A stretch of DNA of 64,000 bases, taken from NCBI RefSeq assembly GCF_033118175.1, contig NC_083692.1:92374501-92438500 (forward strand), written 5' to 3'. The stretch is from Dama dama (Eukaryota > Chordata > Mammalia > Artiodactyla > Cervidae). The translations under genes were made by a program, and so were the position numbers. How positions within the stretch are numbered: the first letter of the stretch is position 1; each line of letters starts with the position of its first letter. Shown piece after piece: positions 41,979 to 53,540 of the stretch. The notes beneath the pieces are model-generated. The model made no database searches, was not told where the DNA came from, and worked only from the letters and a program-made list of their open reading frames with translations.

Positions 41979-42180
41979 GTCTTTAATAAACTATTTATGT
42001 TATTTATGTTAACATGTAATGAGTTTACTTTTGTTTCAAAATGGATTAATAAGTACTTAAAACTTTTCTCAGTTTTAACTCCTAATAGCACATGATATAA
42101 CATAAACAAATGCTTTTTGAAGTCCTCAATAATCTTGAAGGGCCCAGGAAAGTCTGAGAACTCAGACATTGAGAATTGCT

Positions 42181-44556
42181 GTCTTAAGGGCTGTTTTTTC
42201 CTACTAAGGGTCAAAAGATGTCTCTTGGTTCTCTGCTTTTTCTTTATAGTGAACCTAACCAAAAAGTCCCTCACAAAAGTGAAAATTTATTAGGGAATTC
42301 TTAAATTACATGGTAGAATTTGCAAATCTTCTCAATCAGAGTCTAATTTCTAATAATGGAAATCTTAGAATACAAATCCCTGGAACTTTTTATTAAAATC
42401 AGAGGTTTCGGTTTCAGAATTAGGCTGAAGTCTGTCTGTTTAGGGAGCACAGATAGGGCCAAGAAATCTCTCTGGTATATACTTCAACAAATTACTCATG
42501 CTCCTAAAGCTCCTCACCTCTTTGCAGGTGAAATTACCTTTTTACCTCAAACTCATCCTTTTAGGTCCCTTTTCCAATGATGCCAAAATCTGTATGTTAT
42601 AGTAGGAGACTCCCTAAACTCCCTGGCAGATGGCAGGAGAGTGGGAAAGCAGAGCTGAAAGACAGGTGTTCTTGGTTTAAACTCTGAATTCTCTCTTCTG
42701 TAGGAACTATAACACTAGTTGTGGCTAGCTTCTATGACGAAGTTACATGTGGATGGAATAGGCTTCTATGGGCTTGCCTGGGAGCCTTAGGTGCCCTGAA
42801 TTCCAAATAAAATGTTTAGGATTTAATTTTTTTCTAAGTTGGGAACTGTTTCTACTTAAAAATTCTACACTTTAAATCAGGATAAATATTATTTTATTAC
42901 AAGGACAGACAGAATTAAGGATGGTCTTACAGTGATAGAAAGGGGTCATTTGCTCCTTATGAGATAAGATTTGACCCATAGGCTATGAAATTAAGCCCAC
43001 AGGCATGCTTAAACACAACAGAGGTAATAATCAAGCAGTACCTGAATTCACAAATTTTATAAAATAGCATCATATTTCTCAGGGCTGCTGGTATTCAATG
43101 AAAAAAAGAACATTCCACAAAATTGTCTATTTTCTAGTTAAACTGATGTCCTATAACTGTATCTGAAAAGCTAAGTTGTAATTTTGAGGACACCATGGAT
43201 GAAAGAGAAAAAAATTACTACCACTAGTAACAGATGTGAAATTACATTAGATAAATATAATCATTAGTTTCAGTCTCACCCTGGTTAATTTGTTTGTGGA
43301 AATGTGCAACCCATTATTCATTAGATAATTTTTCACACATTGATTAGAAAGCCATGTCGAATTGTGACCCTGCACATTTGGGCTTACCTATCTTGCAATG
43401 AAGAATACCGCTTACAATAGTGGAAATGGGGGACAAAATGTTTATCTCAAGCTGATTTTGTGCCAATAAATAAAGTAAATCAATAGCCAGTGAAGTGTGA
43501 ACAACATTTCTCTGCTGTATAATATGGTTTTGGGGGCAATTTGACATGCTACAAGGGGAAACAAGGGTCTTGAACAGAAAGGTAATAAAAGCAAATCATG
43601 CTGGTAACTGTTATTGAAGTCCTGTATTTTTCTATACTTGGGCAGCTTTAAGATGTGAAAAATAATGCACATAAAAATATAAAAATATTGAGGCAAATTT
43701 CCCCCATATTTATAAACTCTCTTTCTCATAGCTGAACCTGATTTTATTGGTCATGCACTCTATACCTGTAACAAATCCTCTCTATTTTCTATTTGATCTA
43801 ATTTAGTTCACAAATTCAGATAACTTCAATGTATTTAAGGCAAATTCAACACAAAGATCTTAAATTTCATATAGACTTGATTAACCCTCAATAAGATCCC
43901 ATCTTCATTATTCAGGTGTAACTAACAATAACCAAAAATCTCTCAAATTAAAAAAATATATTTTCTGCCCTGCAAAAAGCTTCAGGGAGAAATCATCATT
44001 TTCTCATATTGTACCTTTCTTACCATTTCAAGCCCTGCAGAACCATAGGAAAAGAAATCTCTTTTCTAATTCTTTGAAGGAGAATAATGGTATAAATGTG
44101 TTTATAAAGTGTATCTTCTTGCCAGTTTGAACCTCAGATGTCTTTTAAATTAAGATGAAGGTAACACATTTTTCCACATAATGCAGGCTGTATTCAGGTA
44201 ATTAATGGTTAATTAACAGCAGGTTTTTTCTGTAGGTCAGACAGTGAAGGGCTATGCTATATTATCATAGAGAGGAAGAGGTTAGGTTACTGGTTTCTAG
44301 AGGGAGCCTCTGGCCTTCTTGGTCTAAAATAAAATCATAGCCAGGGAAACCTGCAGATTCAAAGGAGAAATGGTTACTGGTGTCACAGAAACAGTGTTTT
44401 GCTGCCCAAGAATGTTATTTCCTTAAGAGATTCTGTGTACCATTGTTAGAATTTAAAAAAACCACTGACCACAGACATTTTAATAATGTGTGCTAACATG
44501 AAGTGTATCTGTTAACAGTCAGTGACTTGATTAATGCAAAGTCCTACAAATATAAT
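42181..44556. other. Gene-free interval
   Basis: AT-rich non-coding DNA without a clear young insertion. Homeodomain-like wording (AGGTAATTAATGGTTAATTAACAG near 44195-44220) is present. No coding signal is recognised. Confidence 0.4.
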
Positions 44557-44577
44557 GTATGTGTGTGTGTGTGTGTA

Positions 44578-44610
<33 letters not shown>
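44557..44610 (+). repeat. (TG)n/(TATG)n microsatellite
   Basis: TG units broken once by TATG and ending in several TATG units. It directly precedes a Bov-A SINE. Confidence 0.9.
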
Positions 44611-44611
44611 A

Positions 44612-44735
44612 TTGGAGAAGGAAATGGCAGCCCACTCCAGTATTTTTGCCTGGGAGATCCCATGGACCGAGCCTGGCAGCCTACAGTCCATAGGATCACA
44701 AAGAGTCAGACACGACTTAGTGACTAAACAACAAA
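44612..44735 (+). mobile_element. Bov-A monomer SINE
   Basis: TTGGAGAAGGAAATGGCAGC ... CAAAGAGTCAGACACGACTT ... GTGACTAAACAACAAAAA. The flanks are low-complexity TATA-rich DNA, so the duplication cannot be read safely. Confidence 0.85.
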
Positions 44736-44739
44736 AATA

Positions 44740-46200
44740 TATATATGTTCTTGGCTTATTTGGGGATTATCCCCCCTCTCCTGCCTTTTTAAAATTTGAC
44801 AAAACTTCTGTCAATTATAGATACATTTTTAAGAACCTAGATTTAACCAGATTTATAATATGTTATATATAGTATAATATGAGTAAAAGAAAAAATTCTG
44901 TTTTATAATGTCAGACTAACAGAAGTGTATCTGTGAGAGCCAATATAATGGAGAGACCATGGGTAAAAAAGAATAAGTGTTATTTTGAGAGTTAGATTTT
45001 TGTTCTAGCCTTTACTGTCATTAAGTTCTGAAGCTTTTCTGGTTTTGGTAGACTAGATGAGCTCTAAGCCTTCCAGCTTTAATATTCCATGCATATTACA
45101 TTTTTTCTAATATAGCGTCGTACTATACATGGATGATTCAACTTTATGACTCAGATAATAGTCGACTTTTATAACCTGCTTTGTTTACATTTAATATAAA
45201 CATTTTTCTGTGTCCTTATGTGTTCTTTTACATCATTTATAATGGACATCATGTACAATGGCTGTATCATATTCCATTATATGGATTTATTGTGATTCGT
45301 TTAATCATTTTTCTGTTACTAGACACAATCAAAGGCATCAGCATATCTGTCTTGTGATGCTGCCATAGTTTATTCATTGGCGTTTCTTTTTCTGCTCTTG
45401 CCCTTTACAGTCTATAATCATTAAGTAGATAAATCTTTTTCTTTCTAATGGCAGTCAAGTACAACTCTCCAACCATCATTAGACTAAACTCCAAAATCAT
45501 TGGTTGGCCTATGGAGCCCTGTGTAATATAGCACCTGCTACCTTTGGGACCTTATTTCTACACTGCACCTCGGGCGCTGCCCTTCATCCTCGGTTTCATG
45601 GCTGTTCTCTTCTGACGTTACTTCCTCCTTTCCTCTCCTCCCTCCACCCCTCCCTGTCGTTAGTAGCTAAACTCCTTGAGGTTAGGACTACATCTGTTTT
45701 GTTCATCTTTAAAGTCCCCAGCATCAAGAACTATGCCTGTGAAAAATATTTGCTGAATGACTGAAGGTTTTGTTCAGCATGTTTCTGTTATAAATATAGT
45801 AGGATAAGAAAAGTTACTGTTTTGTTAATTGCCTTTGTTTGGAAAAACATCTTGATTGCCTCTTTACATGAGAAGTGTGGCCCTGAGGAAATGGGTTGAA
45901 AGGAAAAAACAGAGACATAGCTAAAAGTAACTTGAAAAATATGAGTAATAATTTGACAGTAGGAGACAGGAGATGAAGAGGATAGGCGGATGAGTGGTAA
46001 GAGGGTGATGAACTTAGAACCAAGGCTGAAGCATGAGCAGGCAGAAATGACTGGGGGAGTTTTCTAAAGAATAGGGATATTTCCTATAGTTATGCGCCCA
46101 TATGAGCTTCGCCCATTAATCCCTGAATCTCCCCAGCACACAGCTACTTCATGGCAGTGTTTTATTGGGGGAACTAAAGAAAAGCCATGTCTTACGCACA
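44740..46200. other. Gene-free interval
   Basis: AT-rich non-coding DNA. Weak LINE-like wording at 45190-45340 and a MIR/L2-like tail (GCTGAATGACTGAAGG) near 45750. No gene is seen. Confidence 0.4.
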
Positions 46201-46204
46201 TGAA

Positions 46205-46313
46205 CTTGGGCAAACTCTGGGCGCGGTGAGGAACAGGGAGGCCTGGCGTGCTGCAGTCCCTGGAGTTGCAGAGAGTTGGGCATGACTGGGCAGCTGAACA
46301 ACAACAAGTACTT
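46205..46313 (+). mobile_element. BovB 3' tail fragment
   Basis: GGGCAAACTCTGGGCGCGGT, ACAGGGAGGCCTGGCGTGCT and GCATGACTGGGCAGCTGAAC match the last 100 bases of BovB. Confidence 0.8.
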
Positions 46314-46689
46314 TAGTCATAACCCAAGTGATGATAAAGGGACAGTTGGTGCAGTAGAGTGAACGCTCAGCAGAATCAGAAATGAAGCCAGTGGTTACAG
46401 GAGGCCTCTGGATTGCTTACTGCAAGTGGGAAGGGGGAATTGAAGAAATCTTATCCAGCATAGAAGAGAAAAAATAGTTATAGAAAAAACATGGTGGTAA
46501 ATATCTGTAGCTAATTCTTTATACTGTGTCTGTATCCATGATTATTTAGGGTAAATTTCTGAAACTGGAATCACTAGATCAGAATGTATTGACATTTTTA
46601 AGAGTTTCAGTGTGTAGTCATATCGCCTTCCAGAAAAATGGTGCCAACTTGAGATCTGAAATGTTTTACTAAAGGGTTAGTTTAGAAAC
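46314..46689. other. Gene-free interval
   Basis: No clear repeat or gene recognised. Confidence 0.35.
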
Positions 46690-47170
46690 AAGGATTTTAT
46701 AGGCCTACTAGACTGTCTATTATTTTAAAAATAGAAAATAGGAGTTGGTGAGGATGTGAAATAATTGGAGCTTTCATATATTGTGGGTGATACTGTAAAG
46801 TGGCATAGCTGTTTTGGAAAATTGACAGTTTCTCAGAAACTGTAAACATAGTTACCATATGATTCCAGCAATCCCACTCCGAGGTACCTATCCAAGAGAA
46901 ATAAAAACATACATCCTCACAAAAACTTGTATACAAATGTTCATAGCAGCTTTAGTTATAGCATCCCCAAAGTAGAAACAACCTGAATGTACCCAGTAAT
47001 GAAAAAAGGATAAATAAAATGTGGTGTATGTATACAACGGAGTGTTACTTGACAATGAAAATAAATGAAGAACTGATGCATCTTATAACCTGGGGAAACC
47101 TTGAAAACATTACCTGAGTAAAAGAAGCCCGTCACAAAAGTCTGCATATTGTATGATTACATTTGTGAAA
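46690..47170 (+). mobile_element. Old L1 LINE 3' fragment
   Basis: CAATCCCACTCCGAGGTACC, AAAACTTGTATACAAATGTT, GAAACAACCTGAATGTACCC and TGTATGATTACATTTGTGAA follow L1M-type 3' order. Frames are broken. Confidence 0.75.
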
Positions 47171-47199
47171 TGTTCAGAATGGGCTCTGGTTATTCAGTA

Positions 47200-47665
47200 G
47201 TGAGTTTGTTACTTTTCCAGTTGTTTTTTTTTCTTGACATACTGTTGTGTTCAGAAAAGATACTTGATAAAATTTTTTCATCTTCTTAAATTTGTTAAGA
47301 CTTCTGTGACTTAACTTGGTTTTTAATTTTGATGAAATGCAATTTATTTTTCCTTTGTTACTCCTGCTTTTGGTATCATATCTAAGACTCCCTTGCCAAG
47401 TCCAAGGTTATAAAGATATAGCCTATGTTTTCTTCTAGGAGTTTAAAAGTTTTAGCTCTTATGTTTAGGTTTCTCAACATTTTAAGTTACTTTTTTGTGT
47501 ATAGTGTGAGGTGAGGATCCAACTTTCATTCTTTCGCATGTGGCTATTCAGTTGTCTTGGCATATGAAAAGATTATTTTTTTCCTTACTGAATGGTCTTG
47601 GCACTTTTGTTGAAAATCAGTTGTCTGTAGTGTATGATTTTATTTCTGGACTCTCAGTTTTGATT
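47200..47665 (-). mobile_element. Old L1 LINE fragment, reverse orientation
   Basis: On the + strand: TTTTGGTATCATATCTAAGA, CTATGTTTTCTTCTAGGAGT, GAGGATCCAACTTTCATTCT, TGAATGGTCTTGGCACTTTT. This is the reverse of the L1 ORF2 3' region. Confidence 0.75.
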
Positions 47666-50600
47666 AATGTGAAATGATTCTTTTTTTATTAATTTATATC
47701 TCTTGATTGCTACTGATATTGGGCAACTTCTTCTATCTTATTGTTGATAATTGTTTCCTGCTTTGTAAATAATGCCCACTTTTCTTTCCCTTTCTCTTTT
47801 GTGGGTAATGTGGGGATGGAATATGGGGATAAAGATTTGTAGGGAATATTTTTATATTGTGGTACTGATTCTTTGTTGGTTTTATGGGTTGCAAATTAAC
47901 TTTTTCCAGTTTTGGACCACAGCTGACTGACCTGAAAGTGACACATGACCCCAGTTGGGCCAATATAGTTCTTTCCCTGGGAATGCAAAAGAAACTTAGA
48001 AACCACCCAGCCACACACCCACCCACACCCGCTAAGAGAGCCTGGAATTGTGTTTGTAGCTAGGCTTTGGGAAAAAAGACCATCTCCTGAAGTCTCTAGG
48101 AGACTGGATGTCCTGGTTCCTTCACTTAAAATGTTAGCTCTTTCTTTGAGTCTGTGAAATATTGCAGTATCCTTTCAATACTCACTTATGTTAAAAAAAA
48201 AAAAAAGTATTATGCAATCTGGAGTCAATTTCCTTTTGCTTATAATCACAAAAACAGATTAAAAAAATAACCAACTTTAATACAACTCTCAAATTGCTCT
48301 TATAGTGGTGCTGTTAATCAAAATAGAGGTTATTATAGAGGAGGAAGGAGTTATGTTTGTGGAAAGGTGATTGTTGCAGTTTTGGACATGTTGAGTTGTG
48401 CTACCTGTAAAGTGTCCACATAGAACTGTCCAGGAAGAGTTTGGAGTGTGAAAAGAGAAAGGGTTAAGAACAGAAATCCACCTAGCAGGATAGGAAGAGG
48501 AAGAGACAGTAAAGCGATCTGAGTTGAGGAAATCAGAGCTTTAGAAGAACTCATAGAATCTAGGGGTGAGAAGAGCGTCAAGAGGGAGGCAATAGTTAAA
48601 CAAGGACTAGAAGACCTGAATTTCAAGGAGGGTGTAGTTGATAACAGATCAAGTAAGAGTTGGTGGTAAGGGGACATAAATGTGACCTTGGCTTGGTCAG
48701 AGGTTGAAAACTGTCCTGGAGAAAATCAAGGAATAAATGACATGTTAGAATGTTGAAGTGAGGGTAGAGCATTATTTTGGGGAACTTGATGTCATGAAGG
48801 GAAGCAGAGAGAGAAGACAATATCTGGAAGGGCATATGAGGTTGGAGAGGGTGTGATTAAAGATGTGATAGGCTGTACATGTTTACATGTGATGGAAAGA
48901 GAGCAGAAGGAGAAATAAAGATAGGCAAAACAGAATATGACTTCCAGGAGACAGGAGGGAATGGGGGCAGAGCACAGGTTCTTCTGAGAAGGAAAGAGAA
49001 TAAGGATGTGTTTTGTCATGCAGCAAATAATTACATAATGTTTAAGACATGCTATGATATAGGTACAAAGTGATAAGAAGTTATGAAGGACAGAGCTACT
49101 AAATCTTCATGGTGTCTTGAAGACTTCATTCATTTGGTGAAGTTCATTTTGATCCGGTACAACTAACTGACTGCTTCTGTCTGTAGCCTGAATACCCAAG
49201 GAACCACAGGCATAAGCTTTGCCACTTCATTGTCTTTGGGATCAAGGATATTGTATACTTGATGCATTTTTAGGGCACTTTTTCTTCTACTACCTTAAAA
49301 TGTGGCAGGTGGGAAAGAAAAGAAATCTTGCTTACCTTATAATTTTTCCCTATCTCTATACACAACTCTGTGGGAAAAGTCTCAGTTCTTCAGCAGGATT
49401 TCCTTATGAATCAAGAAGCTTCTCTTGCAGTGCCTCCCAACCTTTTTTTTATACATCATGACATACAGAGAAAAAAAGGATAGTATTTGTCTTGCACACT
49501 GGTGTACACAGCTTTTCACAACTGGTACCAGGGGTTCCTGCCTGACTGCCCTAAGGACTTGAGCACACCTGAACACACACTTGTAACTCATTTGATGTGC
49601 CATGACATACCAATTGAGATCTCTGCTCTCCCACACTTTAAAATGTGGTGCGTTCTCCCACACTTTAATTTTCTTTTTAGTTTCTTCTATATGATAAAAG
49701 ACTTTCCCCTTCTACCATTAAAATTTTTTCACAAATTATTCAGTGTCTAATATGGAAGGATGCTTATATGCCAAAATGAAATGTTTGCTGTTTACATATC
49801 ACCTTCATAAATGTACATAATATCTTAAAGAACCATCTACATTCAAATATATTTTATGTCTCTAAATTACCTCATTGTGAAGTTTCTATTTCTCACTACA
49901 TCAAATCTGATATGTGTCATAGCTTATTCTTTGACTCGTTTTCTTTCAGAAACTATAGTTATTTCTTTCACAAGTTAGAGCGGAAGAAAATATGTTCATT
50001 GTATCAGACATTATATTGCAGTATATACTTACTATACTTAAGTGTATTAATACATATTAATATAGTAAATACATAAGTTAATAGATTAATAAAATCATTC
50101 ATATATCCTAGTAGGAAATAAGTTATCTTTATTTTTTAATTTCCTAAATGCATTTCAGACCTTTCTTCCATGGACAGAGACCTTTATGAAATTTTATTTT
50201 TGTAATTTTAAATTTTCTCATTTCCAGTTGTGCATAATTTATGTTTGGTCTCTGGAAATTAAGAAGTATCAATAACTGTATAGGCTGTTTGCTGTTAGAA
50301 AAGTTGTAGAAAGATGAGAACTTGGCCTTCCTCATTTAGAGTGTAACAAGAAAAATATAAGAATGTATTATGCAAGGAAGTGTTGAGTTGTATGGGAAAT
50401 TGTGTTTTAAGAGCTACTGTAGATCTATGTCGGTGTCTGTGAAAGAGAGGATAATTAGTGTCTGCACTCTCCGTCATATCAGACTAAAGGTAATGGGGTG
50501 TAAGAAATGGTTCATTAGGCCCTCTCAAGTACTTTTACTGTGTCCATACTATTTATACCAGCAGAAAAAATTCAGTCTTTAAAATCAAGTCAAAGCATTA

Positions 50601-52364
50601 GCCTTAGATTCTTCAATATGAGAAATAACATTGAGTAATGATCCCTTAAAGTCAAATGAAAAAATGTACATAAAAAACCTGCACAGTGTTTATTGGCTTA
50701 TATGTCACCCACGCTGAATATTTGTGGTATCTGATCTCCTCCTTTCTTGACTTCTGGCTCTGCTACACCTGCTGTGTCTCTAGGAGTTTGGAATGGAGAA
50801 AGAGTTAGAGTCAGAAACCAGTTTGCTAAACACAATCACGTGCACATAGGAACTTTAATTGAAAAGGGTCTTTGTTAGAAAATGGCTCTTACCTGGGGTG
50901 TGATGGGTAGGTAGATGGGAGAAGCAAGGGATAATGAGGACTTGGTTCTCACTCCTAGAAAAATTGGCCTGTGGTGCTAGATATGAAATTTGAGTCAATA
51001 ATGTAGGTTATACTGTCCTCTCACAACCTGTTTAGTGTTGCTCAGAGAGGTAAGGCAGAGGTGTTGGAAAGGGGAAGGGTGGAGAGTATGTTTGATACTG
51101 CCTAAACCACAGCTAGTTCTAATGGAGATTTCTGAGGTCAGTGTCCTTTAAATCTCTCCCCACTCTGATTCTTCCCTGTTCCTATAAAGCTGCTGAGATG
51201 CACCTCTGAGCTTTGGATTCAGCGCTGGGTGGGCATTAGCTAGAGCTGGAAATTCTGTGACTTCTTGCAGAACAGTTCCTCAGCCTGCAGAGGCACTGTG
51301 AAGAGCTGGTGGAGGAAAATCTACCACAGTTATAAATTTTTTATTAAGTTGTATATTTGATTCTTATGTAAGCCCCTTCTGCAAGTTTAGAGAATTGGGA
51401 TAAAGTTGAATAACCTGTAATTTCTATATTGAGTGGGGCTTATGAATGTTCTGGCAATGTTCTGAAGAATTCATTAAATTAGGAGACTATCGGAGTAGAT
51501 AAGGAGAAGTCCAGCACTTGACTTGTGCCTGGTTTAGTCTTTTGAGATCCCATTACTTTCTAGAAATCCCTAAGACTTGCAGGTAGCTGGGCAAAGTGGT
51601 TGAAACAGCTCTATCCTGGATAAGAAAGGACCTTTGATTGTAAGCTTGAGGGCAGTGATATTTGAACTGTGTCTCTGTGATTTCACGAGCAGCTGCTACG
51701 CTACCTGCTATTTTGGTTTGGTTGAGATAGGAGAGGAAGATTAGTAAAGAGGAAGAGAAGGCATAGGAAGTATAAAGAGACTGCTCACTTCTTTGTATAC
51801 ACAAAGAGACTCCCTTTTTTATACATCACTTTTGGGGCTGGATTGAACTAATGAAGGAGAGATGCAATGAGGATCAAATACTTAATGGTTACTGAAAAAC
51901 TCAATTGCCAGCAAATAGATTTTGGTCAAATAAGTGCCAAGCAGCTCGCTTGAGGAATTTTTTAAAAAATTGACTACTTTGAGAAACTTTGCCTTGCTGC
52001 AAATAAATGTTTCTGAAATGTAGTGTCAGAATAGCAGGGAAGACGTTTCTTGATAGGCAAAATTTTCTGTACTTTTGACGATTGACTACCTGTTACTTTA
52101 CTCTCTTTAAGACTGGCCTTCATTTACCCTCAAACTATGTCACAAAATTAGGAAATGGTTAGGTAAAAATTGTCAGTGGGAAATATCTACAATTACTCAA
52201 TGTATTCATTAGATGTTAAGAGTTCCAAATCAGATTAAAGGTTTGTGCCATAAAACAAGAAAATAAAACTCCCTTGAACTAACATTTTTAATGGTTATAG
52301 CTCATGTAAACCAGCAATCACTGAATAGTCTTTCATATTAAAATTTCCCCTCTTCATTGAAATA
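47666..52364. other. Gene-free interval
   Basis: About 4.7 kb of non-coding DNA. A poly-A run lies at about 48191-48205. The purine-rich part at 48340-48990 may be an old diverged interspersed repeat that I cannot name. Open frames of 60-108 codons are Ser/Leu/Phe-rich and have no supporting signals. Confidence 0.4.
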
Positions 52365-53270
52365 TAATTGACATTTAACATTGTGTAAATTTAAGGTGTA
52401 TAGGATGTTGATTTAATATATGTATATATTGAAAAATGATTAACACAGTAAGATTAGTTAACAGATCCATCATCTCACATAATTATCACTTTAGTAGTAA
52501 GAAATATTAAGATTTACTTAGTAAATTTTACATATACAGCACGGTATTGTTAATTATAGTCAATGTGCTGCATATTATGTCTCAGAACACATTATACCTG
52601 GAAGTGTGTACCCTTTGACCACTTTACCCTTCTCTTCTATCTTCCCACCCCTCATAACTACTAGTCTACTCTTGGTTTCTATGAGTTTGAATTTTTTAGA
52701 TTCCACATATGAATGAGATCATACAGTATTTGTCTTTCTCTGTCAACTTATTTCAGTTAGCATAATGCCCTTGAGTTTCATCTATGTGGTCACAAATGGC
52801 AGGGCTTCCTTCTTTTTGTGGCTGAATAATTTTCCATTGTATATATATAAACCACATATTCTTTCTGCGCTCATTTGTCAACACTTAGTTGTTTCCATGT
52901 CTTGGCTACTGTGCATAGTGCTGTAGATATGTCTTTGAGATAGTGATTTAATTTCCATCAGATATATATCCAGAAGTGGAATTACTGAACCGCATGGTAG
53001 TTTCATTTTTAATTTTTTGAGAAACTTCCATACTGTTTCCATAGTGGCTATACCAATTTACATCCCTACCTACAGTGTGCAAGAGTTTTCTTTTTTCTTC
53101 ATCCTCACCAGTCCTTTTTCTCTCTTACCATTTTATTTTTTTTTAATTTTTATTTTTTTCTCTTATCATTTTAATGTCAGATGCATCATTGTGGGTTTCA
53201 TTTACATTTCCCTTGTGCTTAGTGATGTTGAATACCTTTTCATATTCCTGTTGTCCATTTAAATACTGAA
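52365..53270 (-). mobile_element. Old L1 LINE 3' fragment, reverse orientation
   Basis: On the + strand: ACCCTTTGACCACTTTACCC, ATATGAATGAGATCATACAG, AGTTAGCATAATGCCCTTGA, TGGCTGAATAATTTTCCATT, AACCGCATGGTAGTTTCATT. This is the reverse of L1M 3' sequence. A Phe/Ile-rich frame at 53017-53262 is an artefact of it. Confidence 0.8.
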
Positions 53271-53339
53271 TACTCTTGAGAGTTCTTCAGATTACTATGA
53301 ATTCATATAGCTAGAGCAGATACATGTAAGAATTTTTTT

Positions 53340-53540
53340 GAATATGAGATCTAGAGTCAAAAGATTCATATTCTAGATTCATATTTCAGCATTACTGCTT
53401 CCTAGCTGTGTCTCTTAATTCCTGAGTACTTAACTCATCTGTGAAATGGGTAGAATAACATTAAAAAACAGTATGTCTCACAATGGAAGTGCATTGTTAT
53501 TGTTAGTTTTAAAGTGCTGTACAGACAGTAATAGGAATAG
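53340..53540 (-). repeat. MIR SINE relic, reverse orientation
   Basis: CATTACTGCTTCCTAGCTGT, then TACTTAACTCATCTGTGAAA and TGGGTAGAATAACATT match the reverse of MIR. Confidence 0.65.

Larger units (their letters stand above)
39776..42180 (+). mobile_element. Degraded hAT DNA transposon with nested insertions
   Basis: The left part (39776-40706) and two right parts (about 41305-41540 and 41980-42180) belong to one hAT-type element. The + strand still reads transposase-like stretches: VTDRLWLFRVGCLADIFLKM at about 40267-40326, and KEFFIYK-like decay elsewhere. CTACATGTCTGTCTGGGGCT at 41391-41410 corresponds to the hAT dimerisation region. Frames are broken by stops. The outer ends carry CAGTGATCCTCAAA and its rough inverse CTCAGACATTGAGAATTGCTG. 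It resembles the transposases that gave rise to ZBED-type genes; the exact family is left open. Insertions: L1 (40707-41304), MER2-like (41537-41978 overall) and Bov-tA inside that. Confidence 0.7.

Noticed and set aside
48351..49019. Overlapping - strand frames rich in Ser and Leu
   Set aside because: They come from a purine-rich + strand that is probably an old interspersed repeat, with no start or splice support.
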